NCBI GenBank assembly: GCA_947463975.1
Contig: CANHUW010000011.1
Coordinates: forward strand, 1-21,633
Source of the DNA: Bacteroidota bacterium
GTDB lineage: Bacteria > Bacteroidota > Bacteroidia > Chitinophagales > Chitinophagaceae
DNA length: 21,633 nucleotides
Reading direction: 5' to 3'
Numbering within the stretch: the stretch's first letter is position 1; every line of letters starts with the position of its first letter. Under the pieces are notes generated by a model. The model was not told where the DNA came from, made no database searches, and saw only the letters and a list, made by a program, of their open reading frames with translations. A program made the translations under genes and the position numbers. Shown piece after piece: positions 1 through 6,745 of this stretch.

Positions 1-162
1 CAACTGCAACTTATGCAACTTCTGCTGGAACATTGTCAGGAACCATTCCCACATGGAACCAATCTACAACAGGTAATGCTGCAACTGCAACTTATGCAAC
101 TTCTGCTGGAACATTATCAGGAACCATTCCCACATGGAATCAATCTACAACAGGCAATGCTG
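1..162 (+). repeat. 81-bp tandem repeat, two copies
   Basis: Bases 1-81 and 82-162 are direct repeats that differ at three positions: ttG/ttA, aaC/aaT and ggT/ggC. All three are silent, so the encoded 27-residue unit is identical. A third copy begins at 163 (caactgcaac) and breaks off after ten bases. The array probably continues to the left of the window. Confidence 0.95.
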
Positions 163-1154
163 CAACTGCAACAAAATTAGCTGCAACCAAAAATATCAAT
201 GGAGTTGCATTTGATGGTAGTACAGATATATCAATTACTGCTATTGCGGATGCGGGAACATTGTCAGGTACAACTTTAAACGCAACTGTTACTGGATCTA
301 GTTTAACAAGTGTCGGAACAATTATAACTGGAACATGGAGTGCAACAACAATAAATATTGCACATGGTGGAACAAACACAAATGCAGTACCCAGCGCTGG
401 TGCGGTTGTTTATGGTAACGGAACATCTTATGCAATGAGTGCAGTTGGAACAAGCGGACAGTATTTGCAAAGTGCAGGAGCTGGAACGCCCATTTGGGCG
501 CAACCTGGACCAGCCAGTATACAAGTATTAAATACCACCGGCACTTATATTAGACCTGATGGAGTAAAAGCGATTATCATTGAATTAGTAGGAGGTGGAG
601 GTGGAAGTGGCGCAATTGCAGCAGCTTCAGGTAATAATAATGGTACAGTGAGTGGAGGTGGTGGAAGTGGCGCTTACACTAGAGCTTTAATTATCAATCC
701 TGCCTCTTCATACACTTTCATTATTGGTGCAGGTGGAACTGCTAGTGCGATAGGTGTTGCCGGGGGAAATGGCAGTGAAACAAGTTTTAATGCAGGAGCA
801 ATTACGGCACCAGGTGGATCAGGCGGTGCAGCAGGATCTGCATTAGCAAATGGAACAGTAAGTTATGGTGGTGCAGGTGGGATTGCAGGTGTTGGAGGAA
901 GTTTTATGGTCCCAGGTCATGCTGGGGGAACTGGGTTTAGTGGAAGTGTAATCTCAGTAGCTGGAGCAGGGGCCAATTCATATTTTGGTGACGGCGGGGT
1001 TGCACCAGCTGTAATTGATGGTTCTTCAAGAGCAGGTGTTGCCGCAACAGGTTTTGGTGCGGGAGCTTCTGGAGCAGCGGCAGTAAATGTTGGAACAGGT
1101 GCAATTGGAGCTGCAGGTTTTCATGGAGTCATTATTGTTACAGAGTTTCAATAA
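1..1154 (+). CDS. Tail-fibre-like repeat protein with glycine-rich C-terminal tip (5' partial)
   Basis: The reading frame is open at the window edge (first whole codon at base 3) and ends with TAA at 1152-1154, so 383 C-terminal residues are visible. In order they are: two identical 27-residue repeats (bases 3-164) containing LSGTIPTWNQSTTGNA; a NINGVAFDGSTDISI segment (about 190-236) of the kind seen in phage tail fibres; an SLTSVGTI..GTW unit ending in HGGTNTN (about 300-385); a GTSGQYLQSAGAGTPIW linker; and from about 530 a glycine-rich domain beginning NTTGTYIRPDGVKAIIIELV and ending GVIIVTEFQ. That last domain resembles the glycine-rich receptor-tip domains of phage fibres and of long Bacteroidota surface proteins. 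The likely role is an extended fibrous adhesin or fibre whose tip binds a surface; this is inference. The N-terminus, and therefore any signal peptide, sorting tag or phage structural domain, lies outside the window. A TTG at 33 is in frame but sits inside a repeat and is not a credible start. Confidence 0.8.
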   Translation, partial: TATYATSAGTLSGTIPTWNQSTTGNAATATYATSAGTLSGTIPTWNQSTTGNAATATKLAATKNINGVAFDGSTDISITAIADAGTLSGTTLNATVTGSSLTSVGTIITGTWSATTINIAHGGTNTNAVPSAGAVVYGNGTSYAMSAVGTSGQYLQSAGAGTPIWAQPGPASIQVLNTTGTYIRPDGVKAIIIELVGGGGGSGAIAAASGNNNGTVSGGGGSGAYTRALIINPASSYTFIIGAGGTASAIGVAGGNGSETSFNAGAITAPGGSGGAAGSALANGTVSYGGAGGIAGVGGSFMVPGHAGGTGFSGSVISVAGAGANSYFGDGGVAPAVIDGSSRAGVAATGFGAGASGAAAVNVGTGAIGAAGFHGVIIVTEFQ

Positions 1155-1222
1155 TTATTAATTAAATTATAAAATAATTAAATAGAAAATACAGAATATT
1201 TCATCTAATTTCAATCTAATTC

Positions 1223-1243
1223 AAATTATTAGAGAAATAATTT
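1223..1243. promoter_or_regulatory. AT-only inverted repeat just upstream of the cupin gene
   Basis: The arms aaattatt (1223-1230) and aataattt (1236-1243) are perfectly complementary around a 5-base spacer. The right arm ends 11 bases before the cupin ATG. An operator for the adjacent AraC-type regulator is possible. The surrounding 1155-1254 interval is extremely AT-rich, so chance is a serious alternative. I see no clear terminator for the upstream gene and no TAnnTTTG element in this interval. Confidence 0.2.
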
Positions 1244-1254
1244 CAAATAGCAGA

Positions 1255-1605
1255 ATGAAAAATCAAAATGACGCAGAATTAGAGAAACTCAAAAAACACA
1301 TCATTGTTCAAGTAATTCAGTATATGCCCAATTCTGTGGTGAGTAGAACAATTATGAAAAGAATTACTGGTAATGTTACTTTATCTTCAGTGGATGCAGG
1401 AGAAGAACTACCAGAAAAATTATCTCCATATGATACATTTGTACAAATTATAGATGGAAAAGCAGAAATTACCATTAATGACAAAGTGTTCACACTGAGC
1501 TTGGGTGAAGGAATGATTATTCCTGCACATTCTCTACATCACTTTAATGCTAATGAACAATTTAAAATGATTGCTACAGTCATTAAGAGTGGATACGAAG
1601 ATTAA
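1255..1605 (+). CDS. Small single-domain cupin protein
   Basis: This 116-residue protein has the cupin beta-barrel pattern. After a helical N-terminus (residues 1-35), motif 1 lies around residues 49-70 (AGEELPEKLSPYDTFVQIIDG) and motif 2 around 84-98 (LGEGMIIPAHSLHHFN). Motif 2 keeps its proline and histidines (H92, H95, H96). Motif 1 lacks the HxH and Glu metal ligands: Lys and Ser stand where His is usual. A classical metal-dependent enzyme is therefore doubtful, and a ligand-binding or sensory role is as likely. It lies 9 bases upstream of an AraC-type regulator in the same frame and is probably cotranscribed with it. Small cupins often serve as effector-binding partners of such regulators. 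No signal peptide is visible, so it should be cytoplasmic. The start is the first ATG, 100 bases after the previous gene. Confidence 0.85.
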   Translation: MKNQNDAELEKLKKHIIVQVIQYMPNSVVSRTIMKRITGNVTLSSVDAGEELPEKLSPYDTFVQIIDGKAEITINDKVFTLSLGEGMIIPAHSLHHFNANEQFKMIATVIKSGYED

Positions 1606-1614
1606 TTATCTATC

Positions 1615-2175
1615 TTGAAAATATACATAAAATATATGGTCAGCCTTAGATGCAAGATGGTTGTAAAGGCTGCTGCAGAAGAATTAAATATTCCATACGG
1701 ATCTGTTGATTTAGGATTTATTGAAACTAATGAAAAATTAGACCTATCTGTTTTAGAAAAGTTCAAAGCTAAATTATTGAAGTCTGGTTTAGAAGTTATA
1801 GATGATAAAAGAAGTATTTTAATCGAAAAAATAAAGAATGTGGTGATTGAAATGGTTCATTATTCTGATGAATTTCCAAAAATGAATTTTTCTGATTATT
1901 TGAGTGAAAAACTACATTACGACTACACTTATTTGTCCAATTTATTTACAGAAATTAAGGGTACCACTATTCAAGAGTTTGTAATTTTGCATAAGATTGA
2001 GAAAGCGAAAGAGTTGATCATGTATAATGAAATGAGTCTTACTGATATTGCATATTCACTTAACTATAGTAGTGCCGCGCATTTTTCTGCTCAATTCAAA
2101 AAAATTACAGGCTTGACACCTTCTTACTTTAAGAAATTGAAAAAACAAAGAGATTCCCAATTGGAGGATATTTAA
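1615..2175 (+). CDS. AraC-family regulator with degenerate HMA-like N-terminal domain
   Basis: The protein has 186 residues from a TTG start. The C-terminal part (about 87-176) is an AraC-type double helix-turn-helix: the first helix pair around YDYTYLSNLFTEIKG and the second as LTDIAYSLNYSSAAHFSAQFKKITGLTPSYF. The first 65 residues read as a beta-alpha-beta-beta-alpha-beta pattern resembling a heavy-metal-associated (HMA) domain, with YMVSLRCKMVV where such domains carry MxCxxC. Only the second cysteine (C13) remains. An in-frame ATG at 1636 would remove the first strand (KIYIKY), so I prefer the TTG at 1615, 9 bases after the cupin stop; the ATG stays possible. The family recollection (Bacteroidota AraC proteins beginning with a metal-binding-like YIKxMVCxRC segment) is from memory. 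The target and ligand are unknown; the adjacent cupin and dehydrogenase are the obvious candidates. Confidence 0.8.
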   Translation: MKIYIKYMVSLRCKMVVKAAAEELNIPYGSVDLGFIETNEKLDLSVLEKFKAKLLKSGLEVIDDKRSILIEKIKNVVIEMVHYSDEFPKMNFSDYLSEKLHYDYTYLSNLFTEIKGTTIQEFVILHKIEKAKELIMYNEMSLTDIAYSLNYSSAAHFSAQFKKITGLTPSYFKKLKKQRDSQLEDI

Positions 2176-2179
2176 GTTA

Positions 2180-2210
2180 TTGTACTTTAAACATTTTGCT
2201 CTTGTATTTG
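2180..2210 (+). promoter_or_regulatory. Possible promoter of the short-chain dehydrogenase
   Basis: A TTG at 2180-2182 lies 20 bases before TGTATTTG (2203-2210), which is one mismatch from the Bacteroidota -7 element TAnnTTTG. Transcription would start near 2216, about 16 bases before the dehydrogenase ATG. This is a weak match, and readthrough from the regulator gene is equally possible. Confidence 0.25.
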
Positions 2211-2231
2211 TTATACCTGAAAACAAGTATT

Positions 2232-2927
2232 ATGGCAAATTATTTAATTATAGGGGGGTCTTCTGGTATAGGAAGTGCATTAGTGGCTCAATTAGTAGAG
2301 GAAGGGCATCAGGTATTTGCCACATATAACACCCATCCAGTTACATCGTCTTTTTCCAATTTGAGTTATTATCCATTAAATGTATTGGATGAAACGCTTA
2401 ATTTATCTTTCTTACCTGAAAAATTAGATGGTATTGCGTTTTGTCCTGGTGCTATCCAGTTAAAACCTTTTGCAAGAATACAACCGGCAGACTTTATTGT
2501 CGATTATCATTTACAAGTAGTGGGTGCTATTAAAGTAATTCAGGGGGCTTTGCCTGCTTTAAAAAATGCTGAACAAGCATCTATTGTTTTATTTTCAACG
2601 GTAGCTGTACAATTGGGACTAAATTTTCACTCATTGGTTTCTGCATCTAAGGGTGCTATTGAGGGTTTAACCAAATCATTGGCAGCAGAATTAGCACCTA
2701 AAATTAGAGTCAATGCTATTGCTCCTTCCTTAACCAACACGCCATTAGCAGCTGGTTTATTAAATTCAGATCAAAAAATGGAGGCGAACGCAGAAAGACA
2801 CCCATTAAAAAGAGTGGGTAAGCCAGAAGATGTATCTGCAATGGCAGCTTTTCTTTTGAGTCCTAAAACAAGTTGGATTACTGGACAAATTTTATCAGTG
2901 GATGGAGGAATGGGGGCACTTAAATAG
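2232..2927 (+). CDS. Atypical short-chain dehydrogenase/reductase (SDR)
   Basis: The protein has 231 residues from the ATG at 2232; an upstream in-frame TTG at 2196 would add an untypical hydrophobic leader. The Rossmann cofactor motif is GGSSGIG at residues 8-14. The active-site serine is S122 (VLFSTVA), and the conserved lysine is K140 in SASKGAIEGL. The following IRVNAIAPSLTNTPLA segment and the C-terminal VDGG are typical of SDRs. The catalytic tyrosine of YxxxK is replaced by Val136. A subgroup of bacterial SDRs with such a substitution exists; its chemistry is unclear to me, so substrate and activity cannot be named. The protein should be a cytoplasmic NAD(P)-binding one. It is the last gene of the left + strand group and its stop overlaps the end of the convergent arginase gene by 8 bases. 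Confidence 0.88.
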   Translation: MANYLIIGGSSGIGSALVAQLVEEGHQVFATYNTHPVTSSFSNLSYYPLNVLDETLNLSFLPEKLDGIAFCPGAIQLKPFARIQPADFIVDYHLQVVGAIKVIQGALPALKNAEQASIVLFSTVAVQLGLNFHSLVSASKGAIEGLTKSLAAELAPKIRVNAIAPSLTNTPLAAGLLNSDQKMEANAERHPLKRVGKPEDVSAMAAFLLSPKTSWITGQILSVDGGMGALK

Positions 2928-3861
2928 TATTAGATACCTTATCTAATACTTCAAAAGCAGTTTCTGCCATTTTATTTCCTTTGTTATCCAATAGCGGATT
3001 AATTTCCGTAAGCTCAATACATTTTACTTTACCAGTTGCTTGAAACAAATGGATAATTTGAATCACTTCTTCTGGATTAAAACCCGCAGGAACAGGTGTG
3101 CCTGTTCCATAAGAAATTCTATCACAATCCATCGAATCAACATCAAAACTTATATAAATTAAATCACAATTGGAGAGTAATTGAATGGCTTCTTGGACAC
3201 AATTTTCCAAACCTTTAAATCGAAGCTCTTCTACTTTAAAGAATTTAATATGTTGCTCATTGATTACTTTTTCTTCAGCTTCTTCATAATCTCGAATGCC
3301 AAAGTAAATTAAGTCTTGCGGAAGTATTTTAGGGCCATCAATACCAATGTTTTTCATTTTATACCACTGCAGTAAAGTTGCTTCGTCTGGTTGATTAATT
3401 TGATACTGTAAATTATCCAATCCTAATGCAGCAGCCAAAGGCATCCCATGAATATTCCCAGAAGGGGAAGTGAATGGAGAATGAATATCTGTATGGGCAT
3501 CTAGCCAGATAACGCCTATTCTTGCTTGAGGATTGGCAGACTTTAAACCACTAATCGTACCTAAAGCAGAACTATGATCTCCAGATAAAACAATAGGGTA
3601 GTTGCCAACAATTAAATTGCTACTCACTGCTTTAGCAACTCTTTCGCACTGTTGTACTACATGCTCAATTCTTTTAGCAAAATTATTGGTATTTTTTTGA
3701 TAGATCGTTTCATTGTGTGTCTCCACATCTTCATAAGCATGTCTATTAAAATAGTCATTACCAGAATTGATAGCAGCAATTTCAAGCGCATCAATTCCCA
3801 TATCTGAACCTCTTGTTCCTGCACCAATATCTGATCTATTTTTAATTAGTTTGATTTTCAT
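2920..3861 (-). CDS. Arginase (ureohydrolase family)
   Basis: The protein has 313 residues, close to the usual arginase length. All expected binuclear manganese ligands are visible: H96 in SGDHS, the DAHTDIH motif at 121-127 (D121, H123, D125), and D240/D242 in SFDVDSMD. The arginase-type substrate segment SGNIHGMP (134-141), GTGTP (252-256) and the late glutamate E286 are also present. It should hydrolyse arginine to ornithine and urea in the cytoplasm. Agmatinase or formimidoylglutamase are related alternatives, but SGNIHGMPLA favours arginase. DAHTDIH has His where DAHTDIN is common. It is the last gene of a minus-strand run, 14 bases after the amidohydrolase, so cotranscription is likely. 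There is no urease in view, so urea would presumably be excreted or used elsewhere. Confidence 0.88.
   Translation of the reverse strand: MKIKLIKNRSDIGAGTRGSDMGIDALEIAAINSGNDYFNRHAYEDVETHNETIYQKNTNNFAKRIEHVVQQCERVAKAVSSNLIVGNYPIVLSGDHSSALGTISGLKSANPQARIGVIWLDAHTDIHSPFTSPSGNIHGMPLAAALGLDNLQYQINQPDEATLLQWYKMKNIGIDGPKILPQDLIYFGIRDYEEAEEKVINEQHIKFFKVEELRFKGLENCVQEAIQLLSNCDLIYISFDVDSMDCDRISYGTGTPVPAGFNPEEVIQIIHLFQATGKVKCIELTEINPLLDNKGNKMAETAFEVLDKVSNTI
2926..2950. terminator. Hairpin at the convergent SDR/arginase junction
   Basis: The arms AGTATTAGATA (2926-2936) and TATCTAATACT (2940-2950) form a perfect 11-bp stem with a 3-base loop. The hairpin begins in the SDR stop codon and lies in the last codons of arginase on the other strand. 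The stem is AT-rich and neither side has a long T-run, so it may act as a weak bidirectional terminator or as 3'-end protection of both transcripts. Confidence 0.45.
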
Positions 3862-3875
3862 AAATCCATTCTTGA

Positions 3876-5465
3876 TTATTCAATTCCTGGTTGTTTCAAA
3901 ATAAAATGCTCGTCTGCTTTTGCTTTATCAACCATCTTTTTCACATCTTTTAATAATTGTTTTGCATCATACACAATACCATCTTTAATAGTATATTGTA
4001 CACCACCTACTCTTTTTGTTTTACCACTCTCGTCTAATCGAATTGCTCCTGTACCATATAATACCTGTAAATTTTTTAATGGATTTTCATTTACTAATAC
4101 GATATCAGCCAATTTACCTTGTTCTAAAGTTCCTAAATCTTTATCCATTCCTAAAGCTTGTGCAGCATATAAGGTAGCAGATCTGATTACTTCTAGTGGA
4201 TGAAATCCTGCTTCTCTTAATAGTTCTAATTCTCTAATAAATCCAAAACCATAAGTTTGATAAATAAAACCATTGTCAGATCCAGCGGTTACTCTTCCGC
4301 CTCTATTCTTATACTCATTAATGAAACTCATCCACAAAGTATAATTATGCTTCCATTCAATTTCTTGTTCTGTTCCCCATTCAAACCAATAAGAGCCATG
4401 TGAGTTTCTGCTTGGCTCATAAAAACGCCATAATGAAGGCAGTGTATAATCATCGTGCCATTCAGCTCTTCTTGCACGCATCAAATCTCTATTAGCTTCA
4501 TAAATATTAAAGGTAGGATCCAAGGTAAAATCCAAAGACAGTAATTCATTCATTACCTTATTCCATTTTTCTGAATGAGGCGCTGCAGCCTGTTTCCATA
4601 ATTTTCCTGCATTTTCAAATCTACTTTGTTCGTTGGTGTAGTTATAATCTAATGGAAAATCTTGCACTGTTTTATTTTCAAACATGGCTTCTGGTAAACC
4701 ATACCAATGCTCCATACTGGTCATTCCGGCTCTTGCAGAATTTAATACATTCCATCTGGCTACATCGGTTTGTGAATGGTGTGCACAAGATCTTAATCCT
4801 AATCTTTTATTTTCTCTAATGGCTGCATCCATAATTTCAGGGGCTGCGCCAAAAAATTTAATTCCGTCAGCGCCATTTTTTGCGTTTTCGTTTACCCAAT
4901 CAATGGCGTCTTGCTTACTGATGATCTCTTTTTTTGCACCTTGTCCAAATGCAGTGTAAGCTAATATTCTTGGCGCAATAATTTTATTTTCAGCACTTCT
5001 TTTCTTTTCACTTAATACCCATGACAAACCATTTCCTGCAGAAACATCTCTCACAGTGGTAATACCGTGTGCCATCCAAAGCTTGTATACATATTCAGCA
5101 GGAGTGCCTTGCTCTACTCCACCAATATGCGTGTGCATATCAATAAAGCCTGGAAGGGCATACATGCCAGTTGCATCTATCTCTTTTCCATTTGTTGCAA
5201 GCTTAGGTCTTCTTGCTGCATTGATTTTACTTCCTTCTGAACCAACGGCTACCATTTTTACAATTCTATTATTTTCAATCACAATATCTACTGGTCCTAA
5301 TGCTGGTGCGCCTGTGCCATTAATGACAGTTACACCTCTAATGATTAATTGCATATATGGTCCGTCTCCACTATTACGGTTAGGGGCTACAGGTATTTGT
5401 GCAGTAAGGGTATTACTGAATAAAATAATCACTAATAATGCAGTAATGTAAAATCTAACTTTCAT
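3876..5465 (-). CDS. Secreted metal-dependent amidohydrolase
   Basis: The protein has 529 residues with a clear signal peptide (hydrophobic residues 7-21, Ala-Gln at 22-23), so it should act in the periplasm or be exported. The amidohydrolase metal site is complete: HTH at 111-113 (PGFIDMHTH), a probable carbamylated lysine K203 (GADGIKFFG), His residues at 229-230 (CAHHSQ), H253 (MEHWYG) and D397 (TAGSDNGF). The N-terminal small beta domain and the C-terminal LGTLEQGKLADIVLVNENPL segment close the fold, as in imidazolonepropionase-like and dipeptidase-like members of the superfamily. The insertion rich in Trp, Tyr and Glu at about 330-375 may shape the pocket. The substrate cannot be told from sequence: a cyclic amide, an acylated amino acid or a dipeptide are all possible. 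It lies between an aminotransferase and an arginase on the same strand. Confidence 0.85.
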   Translation of the reverse strand: MKVRFYITALLVIILFSNTLTAQIPVAPNRNSGDGPYMQLIIRGVTVINGTGAPALGPVDIVIENNRIVKMVAVGSEGSKINAARRPKLATNGKEIDATGMYALPGFIDMHTHIGGVEQGTPAEYVYKLWMAHGITTVRDVSAGNGLSWVLSEKKRSAENKIIAPRILAYTAFGQGAKKEIISKQDAIDWVNENAKNGADGIKFFGAAPEIMDAAIRENKRLGLRSCAHHSQTDVARWNVLNSARAGMTSMEHWYGLPEAMFENKTVQDFPLDYNYTNEQSRFENAGKLWKQAAAPHSEKWNKVMNELLSLDFTLDPTFNIYEANRDLMRARRAEWHDDYTLPSLWRFYEPSRNSHGSYWFEWGTEQEIEWKHNYTLWMSFINEYKNRGGRVTAGSDNGFIYQTYGFGFIRELELLREAGFHPLEVIRSATLYAAQALGMDKDLGTLEQGKLADIVLVNENPLKNLQVLYGTGAIRLDESGKTKRVGGVQYTIKDGIVYDAKQLLKDVKKMVDKAKADEHFILKQPGIE

Positions 5466-5544
5466 ATTTAATTGAATTTATACCTAAACATAAGTAATTC
5501 TTATCTTCGTTCATTCCTTTTTTGATAATTTCGTTAAAGCTGTT

Positions 5545-6741
5545 TTAGCTTGATCGGTAAGGATAATGCTTTAAGGCTTCTTCTAAACAATCCATAGCGC
5601 AATGAATATCTTTTTCGTTTAAGACATAAGCCAGTCTAATTTCGTTTTTACCCAGACCAGGAGTGGTATAAAAGCCACTGGCAGGAGCTAACATAATCGT
5701 TGAATTATCTTTTCTAAAATCCGTTAATAACCACTGGCAAAAAACCTCTGTATCAGGAACGGGCAATTTAGCCATTGCATAAAATGCGCCACTTGGAGCT
5801 GGACAAAATACCCCTTCCATTTTCACTAATCTACTAATCAATGTTTTTCTTCTATTGGCATATTCTTCTCTAGTTGCTTCAAAATAATCAGCAGGTAAAC
5901 TTAATGCAGCTTCTGCAGCAATTTGCTCAAGTGTAGGTGGGCTCAATCTTGCTTGAGAGAATTTCATCACCGCTTCAATCACTTTTTTGTTCTTGGTGAC
6001 TAATGCGCCAATCCTTGCACCACAGGCAGAGTATTTTTTTGAGAATGTATCAATCATAATTACTCTATCTTCAACGCCTTCTAATGTTAAAGTACTTTTT
6101 ACTTTTCCTGTATAACTAAATTCAGTGTATGCTTCGTCAGAAAATAAGTACAAATCTTTTTCTTTAATTAAATCTCTTATCTGTAATAGTTCTTCTTCGC
6201 TATATACATAACCTGTTGGGTTATTTGGGTTGCAAATAAAAATTCCTTTTGTTTTAGAAGTAATCTTGGCTTTAAAAGAATCTATCGGGGGTAATGCAAA
6301 ACCTGATTCTATAGTTGAGGTTATGGGAATAATTTTAATACCTGCAGCCATAGCAAAACCAATATAGTTCGCATAAAATGGTTCTGGTACAATAATCTCA
6401 TCACCTGCATCTAGGCAGGCCATAAATGCAAATAAGATACCTTCACTACCTCCAATGGTAATTAGGATATCTTCGTAATCAACATTGATTTCTTTGGATT
6501 GATAATATGCCGCCAATTTTTTTCTGAAACTTAAAATACCTGCACTATCGGTATACTCCAACACTTTCATATCGACGTTTCTTACTGCCTCCATCATAAT
6601 GGAAGGGGTTTCAATATCTGGCTGACCAATATTTAAATGATACACTTTTACTCCTTCCTTTTTGGCAGCTTCTGCATAGCTAGCTAGCTTTCGAATGGGC
6701 GAGGAGGGCATATCCATACCTCGCTTGCTAATCTGAATCAT
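5545..6741 (-). CDS. PLP-dependent aminotransferase, class I/II (aspartate/aromatic type)
   Basis: The protein has 398 residues, the standard length for a fold-type I aminotransferase. Visible motifs are HLNIGQPDIETP near the N-terminus, EYTDSAG at 62-68, NPNNPTG at 171-177, DEAY at 202-205 (Asp contacting the PLP ring nitrogen), the Schiff-base lysine K235 in TFSKKYSACGARIG, and R243 of the cofactor-phosphate region. The family transfers amino groups between amino acids such as aspartate or aromatic residues and 2-oxoglutarate in the cytoplasm; the exact substrate is not resolvable here. Four bases separate its start from the upstream DUF1573 gene, so the two are probably cotranscribed. Seventy-nine bases follow before the amidohydrolase; I see only a 5-bp AAGCT/AGCTT stem at the stop and no strong terminator there. 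Confidence 0.88.
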   Translation of the reverse strand: MIQISKRGMDMPSSPIRKLASYAEAAKKEGVKVYHLNIGQPDIETPSIMMEAVRNVDMKVLEYTDSAGILSFRKKLAAYYQSKEINVDYEDILITIGGSEGILFAFMACLDAGDEIIVPEPFYANYIGFAMAAGIKIIPITSTIESGFALPPIDSFKAKITSKTKGIFICNPNNPTGYVYSEEELLQIRDLIKEKDLYLFSDEAYTEFSYTGKVKSTLTLEGVEDRVIMIDTFSKKYSACGARIGALVTKNKKVIEAVMKFSQARLSPPTLEQIAAEAALSLPADYFEATREEYANRRKTLISRLVKMEGVFCPAPSGAFYAMAKLPVPDTEVFCQWLLTDFRKDNSTIMLAPASGFYTTPGLGKNEIRLAYVLNEKDIHCAMDCLEEALKHYPYRSS

Positions 6742-6745
6742 GCGC

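Noticed and set aside
1..172. Tandem repeats as a CRISPR array
   Set aside because: The 81-bp units are contiguous, without unique spacers, and encode an uninterrupted repeated protein.
1155..1185. AT-only imperfect inverted repeat after the fibre gene as terminator
   Set aside because: It has no GC pairs, a bulged stem, and a composition that makes chance pairing likely.
2196..2231. Upstream TTG start for the short-chain dehydrogenase
   Set aside because: It adds a hydrophobic leader before the Rossmann strand; the ATG at 2232 places GGSSGIG at the normal distance.
4684..5451. Open frames on the + strand opposite the amidohydrolase gene
   Set aside because: They lie wholly within a strongly supported coding region on the other strand, and their translations are Pro/Ile/Ser-rich without any family motif.
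5537..5560. AAGCT-loop-AGCTT as terminator after the aminotransferase
   Set aside because: The stem is only 5 bp with two following T's; too weak.
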